DNA of 64,000 nucleotides, taken from Pisolithus tinctorius (lineage: Eukaryota > Basidiomycota > Agaricomycetes > Boletales > Pisolithaceae). The stretch covers positions 2,356,001-2,420,000 of the forward strand of contig JANFAH010000007.1 of the NCBI GenBank assembly GCA_024663395.1, given 5' to 3'. Position numbers and translations under genes: made by a program. Position 1 is the first letter of the stretch. The number at the start of each line of letters is the position of its first letter. Below are positions 59,542 to 64,000 of the stretch, in pieces. The notes beneath the pieces were generated by a model. It worked only from the letters and a program-made list of their open reading frames with translations. It was not told the origin of the DNA and did not search any database.

Positions 59542-61005
59542 TTATTCCACCTCTTTGGCCAAGTGCTGGGCTGCAAGTTGGGACACCGACGATTTCTTGA
59601 CTGCAGCGACAGGCAATGTGATCGGTCGGTTCTTACCAAAAGCCTTGCTAAAAAGACGTCAGAGCATAGTGACTTCAATTTGGGACGCATACTGATTCCA
59701 CCATGCAAGCAGCTCGTCCACTCGTTTCTTAGCTGCAGGGCCTGGCAGATCTTCGAAAAAATCCAAAATCGTGTTGTAGAATTGTGAATAGTCAAAGTCG
59801 CCGTCCACATTGTGCCAGGTGTTGGCGGAGGAAAGGGCGAAGCGGACCTAAGATGGTAAGGGATTGAGCATACATGACCAGAGCGTAGCATACCTGGACT
59901 GCCGTGTATGCAATTGACCGAGGAGTGACTGCCTTCATGCCAAGGATCGAAGCAACGTGATTCTTGGTTGCTGCCTTCTGGTTGGAACTCCCCCGACGGC
60001 GTCCAGGCGTTGCGCGATCCTCGTCAAGGTCCCGGATGGATGAAGGTGATGTGAATATGAACTTGAACGCCTGCAGAAGTCAACGCCGCAAACGGTAGCT
60101 ACCCAGAAATCGATTCCACATACCTTAATCAAAAGTGAAGATCGGAAGAGTCCTCGCTCAGCATCTGTTGAGTAAAACTCGAAATTTTCATAAAGGAAGA
60201 GCGGCCAAGAATATGCTGTGACAAGGTAAGATGGGTTGCGATCCCGAATCCCGTCTTTCACGCTGGTCCAGCATTAGCACGCGAAAGAAATTGTAGGTGG
60301 TTTAAGTACTTACATGGCTAGGTCCCAATCGAACTCTGCTGGGCAGATTAACTTGCCAGTAACATCATGCACGAACCCGCGCTCATCTTTGGTGGTAGTG
60401 CGAAGGGGAGGCTCAATGGGATGGAACAAGTCAGTCAACCAAGACACGATGTCTTGTTTGAGATTAGCCGTGTCATCTCCACGCGCCCCATCAGCTCCTT
60501 TTTGAAGCTGCTTGCAAATATCTTCGAGCTCATCAGCAGTGCCGCGCAAAACAATCTTTTTCATCCAAGGAAGAACTGTGATGAGTTCCTCAAAGGATTT
60601 ATAGAGACGGTCGTCACTGGTAGCAATTAGCTAGAAACCGATCAACTGTTTGAATTCACATACTCGCAGGTGTTCTCCAAGTCAGACTCGTTATGGTCAT
60701 TTTCTTGAAACTCTTGGTGGCGGTCGAACGCTGCGATGAGATCTTCGACATTTTCATAAAGAGTTACCAGGCGTCTTATTGCTCTGCCCCGATGAACATA
60801 TGAGTCCTGTTGCCTATGGTGGATCGGCGAACAAGTAAAAACGTCAAATGGTAAATACACACCTGTGGGATTTTTTCGAGCTTGCTCTCATGGTTTCAAG
60901 CTCGAGCTCAAGGGCTGCTATCCGCCTCTTCGATCTGCAGTGCGCAACGTGCAGAGCATCTTTGTCACCGGAAGGCTGCCCGTCGTCAGACTGTGACTCT
61001 GCCAT
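59542..61005 (-). CDS. DUF6698-type protein, intact
   Basis: The ATG at 61005 (MAESQSDDGQPSGDKDALH) is followed by a coiled basic/acidic helix RRIAALELELETMRASSKK. Later exons read RRLVTLYENVEDLIAAFDRH, ELITVLPWMKKIV, GADGARGDDTANLKQDIVSW, GFVHDVTGKLICPAEFDWDL, YSWPLFLYENFEFYS, AFKFIFTSPSSIRDL, AVTPRSIAYTAVQ and VRFALSSANTW. It ends with a TAA at 59542-59544. Six introns have good donors and acceptors and all phases agree. The block order matches the Agaricomycete family I know as DUF6698, whose function is not known. A decayed relative lies inside TE1, so this gene may derive from or belong to a transposon, but no TIRs are seen around it. Confidence 0.75.
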
Positions 61006-61789
61006 GCCTGGAGCTCTGAAGGTGGTAGTGGGCGGCAGCTAGTAGCATGCTTTTGCGGGCAGGCGCACTTAATAGACTCGGCGTGCAATATCATTTACGT
61101 GACTACAGAACTTCGGATGACAGGTTGAAATTTCATCTGCGAGACGGTTGAATTACAGCATATGAATTGTTTGAGAACTCTGCACGTACCGAAGTGCTGT
61201 TTCATCCGAGACGGATGGCCCAGGTTGAAATTTCACCTAAGCGATTTCTTGACAGGGCGTGCCTCCTGGAATATGGCAAGAGAATTCCACTGAGTGTTCG
61301 CTATTATGTCATGTTGAGACTCCAAGTGCTTTTTGCCATATGCTAATGAGTTAGGGCACTCGAGGGTAGCTTTGAAACGCTCCCAGAATGGTCCCGATCA
61401 ACCAACAGGATTTTTACTCAGCACCAGCATTATTGCTACCTAGCTTGCATGATGAAAATGTACAGTAATCTACGTGGGGTCCATGACGACAAAAACATAC
61501 TAGATATGTGCCAGTTGCTTGGAGGGACATCCAGCAAGAGACATAGGCACAAGCCGAAGAAAAACTCCCCAGAGGCTTACCCCCATACACAAGGTACATA
61601 ACTACAGCAAAGTGGTTGTTGCCTGTAAGTGCATAGTGGGGTGTGCAGAACGGGAAGAGAGCGACAAAGCAACAAATGAGATATACTGTATATAAACAGG
61701 AAGTGCACACGGACCAGCGAGATGCACATGCCACTCGCATGGGGGCGCAGGCAAGGTCTCTCGTGCTTCGTGGTCTTGGGTCGGCGTCA
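61006..61789. other. Region between DUF6698-type gene and RPB1 pseudogene
   Basis: Contains two copies of CAGGTTGAAATTTCA (about 61120 and 61220) upstream of the DUF6698-type gene. They could be promoter repeats. No gene is seen. Confidence 0.4.
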
Positions 61790-64000
61790 TGTCGGATCTT
61801 TTGCCCAAAGGACTCTGCCCGTATCTGAGGAATGAGATCTCCTCCCCGCCATTCGCCATTGACAGCAGGGCGAGAATGCCACTGACTTGCCCTTGAAGTT
61901 ACTCTCTGACCATGCAGGGGAGTGCGTGTCATATGGCGTCATTGCCACGCTGCCGTCCACGTTCGTAGCAAGTATATTTTGCACTGGCAAACGATGGGAT
62001 CTTGTAGTGTGTCAATGACCAGTGCGATGCGACATCAAAGGCACTCGTACCCATGGGCGCGAGCTGGCCGAACATTACATTTTCTGTGATGCCATGACAA
62101 TCATCCTTTTCACCAACGACAGCAGCTTCCATCAAAATCTCCACCGTTTCCTCAAACGAGCAAGGCATCGGGACACCAGTTCTAGCTGGAGCTTCGACTC
62201 AATTTCCTCATCCGGGATGGTGAAGAATTCCATGAACTCGGAGTCTTCTTCAATTACGGTGGACGTAGGGTCGGGGTCGTACCAAATCTCGACTGCAGCA
62301 GTTACAGTCCAAAGCGACCCGGGCAACATCAGACTCCAAGTATATGGAAAGCAGAGGCGTTTTGATACTGGTGGCGACATTGATAATTTCTTTTGAACCG
62401 GGCACACCGATCGTAACATTCTTGCTGGATACGCAGGCATAATGGAAGGTGTTAAGCGACATCTGAGTAACTGGTTCACCAATGGATTGGGTGACAAGGG
62501 TACTGCACATTTCTCCAGGATTGACAAGGGAATGGTTGAACTTCGCCTGGATCCCACCCAACACCCACTCAGACACTTCGCAGTTGAGATGGAACTCTTC
62601 TAACACGCGGCGAGTAGCGAGTGTGGCTCGTACATGCAAGCAGAAGGTCAGCAAAGCGCTCGCCTGCGCTTCCCTACCGAGTTCATCGTCATCCAGCACA
62701 GCCAGGAGCCTCTCTGTGAGTTGGTAGACTGCGTCGACAATGTACGCTGGTTCGAGGTCACTAGGCTTGTGGCGGTCGATGTGAAAGATCTGAACGGCAT
62801 TCTAAGTGATACGATGCGGATTGACAGGCATGTGGTGGGGAGTAAGGTTGTCTGCACGAAGGAAAATGAACCACCGCAATTCAGGATGATCCTGTACGGG
62901 TCAACTGTATTCTTCGTCAAGCTTCACTTGCAACTCAAGGGAGCCGTCGTCGATACCGATCCGCAGAACCCCAGGAAGCAAGCCACCTCCTTGTCCGTGA
63001 CGCCAACACGGACTCTGTGCTCGAACCCCCTATCCTGAGCTCGAATGTACCGATCCTCTGGTGCTCGATGAATGCGCCATCCTTCTCACCCTCTCCATAT
63101 ATGAGCCGGATGAGGTCGCCCAATGAATTGCACACTGTATGTCATAGCAGACCGTGACGTCCTCTAGCGCCTTGACAAGACATCACACCGTTAGATGCAG
63201 CTTGTCTCCGCCGTTTTGACAGTGGTATCAACGAGACCTTCTTGACCAACCACACCATGGAAAAAGAACTCCTGGAGGGAGGTCAGACCGCACAGATATG
63301 AACTCCCCTCGCCTCCGGACTAAAGTCATCCTTAGTGAAGTGAGTTAACGTCTGATAGCGGAAGCCGAATGATATACGCTTTCCTTCTACACTCCGCCGC
63401 CTGAAATAGGCGGACATCTGCGAGACATTGCTATATGAATCTGTAGATCCCGCACTGATCATCTGCTTGACATTGTCGTCCTCTTTCAAGTGCTCCTGCG
63501 CGTATCGACCAGACTGGTCACGGCCAAGGCTAAGTTCACGTTCCACTATACTGAAGGATTCTTGGATAATCATGCCGGGCATGACCTTCAAGCGGTTGTG
63601 ATATGCGTCATCAATGATCTCCTAGACCCTGTGCTCCTCCGCAATTTTTTCGGTGATGAAGCTCACCACTTTCGGTCCAGAAAAAGTATCTCCAATGCCG
63701 ATACTGAAACCATTATGGCAAAGCCCATAGTTGACGACCCTCTGCATACCAGTGAAGACTTGAAGTGGGGCCGAGACCTTTCTCACAGAAGGCGACAAGT
63801 ATGGGACCACCTTTGGTCGCGCCGGCCGCCTTTTTGTCAACGATGCCATACAAAATTTCACTGTTGTCGACCATCATGCCATCGTCGAGGATTGGGTTCA
63901 ATGTTTTCTAATCCAATGCACGACGAATATTGAATCCGCGTGGAATAGCCGTGCTCAGAATTTATTCACCTATCCAGAGGGGCTTTGGCTTGATAACGGC
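61790..64000 (-). pseudogene. RPB1: RNA polymerase II largest subunit (RPB1) pseudogene, runs off the edge
   Basis: Read from the right edge leftwards, blocks follow RPB1 order: KPKPLW, NPILDDGMMVDNSEILYGIV, VKQMISAGSTDS with [64 protein letters not shown] with [18 protein letters not shown] from the trigger-loop region, [20 protein letters not shown], and [20 protein letters not shown] near 62130. In-frame stops (TAA near 63964, TAG near 63915) and several frameshifts show that it is dead. No intron-sized gaps are obvious, so a retro-copy is possible. The functional gene must lie elsewhere. Confidence 0.85.

Overview
The window is fungal nuclear DNA, almost certainly from a basidiomycete of the Agaricomycetes. 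Genes are split by 45-70 nt introns with GT..AG ends and CTRAY-type branch sites. The protein set also fits: a kinase with an HGDLKG catalytic loop, a DUF6698-type protein, Plavaka-like and tnp2-like transposases, and large lineage-specific families of unknown function. No tRNA, rRNA or CRISPR was recognised. All assignments come from reading the sequence; no database search was run.

Most of the window is a nested array of duplications. A ~7.5 kb module, S, is present twice: S1 at about 822-15875 and S2 at about 26461-33779. It carries an MFSD5-like transporter (minus strand), an HGDLKG protein kinase, a seven-blade WD40 pseudogene and a small multi-pass membrane protein (MP). S1 is longer because a 7.4 kb TIR element, TE1 (8057-15438), landed in it after the duplication; S2 keeps the empty site.

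A second module, U, has the order MP gene, ~3 kb conserved spacer, large orphan gene H, short remnant X. It recurs as MP-C + H1 + X (16130-23990), MP-D (24228-26460, cut off by S2), MP-E + H2 (33779-49657, split by the 9.2 kb element TE2 at 38260-47432), MP-F + H3 (49658-54881), and a collapsed copy (56650-57712). H1 and H3 are complete seven-exon genes of 829 and 823 codons. H2 is truncated by a recombination junction that joins it directly to MP-F.

TE2 holds a tnp2-like transposase gene with one in-frame TGA, a partner gene that looks intact, and a small three-exon gene on the opposite strand. The right end of the window has a 289-bp tandem repeat, an intact DUF6698-type gene (59542-61005, minus) and a decayed RNA polymerase II largest-subunit pseudogene that runs off the edge.

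The most promising undescribed material is the H/MP array: two unnamed families that duplicate together, keep their reading frames through shifted splice sites, and in MP keep an overlapping upstream ORF. Next is a DUF6698-like gene carried inside a TIR-bounded transposon, with a free intact relative elsewhere in the window.
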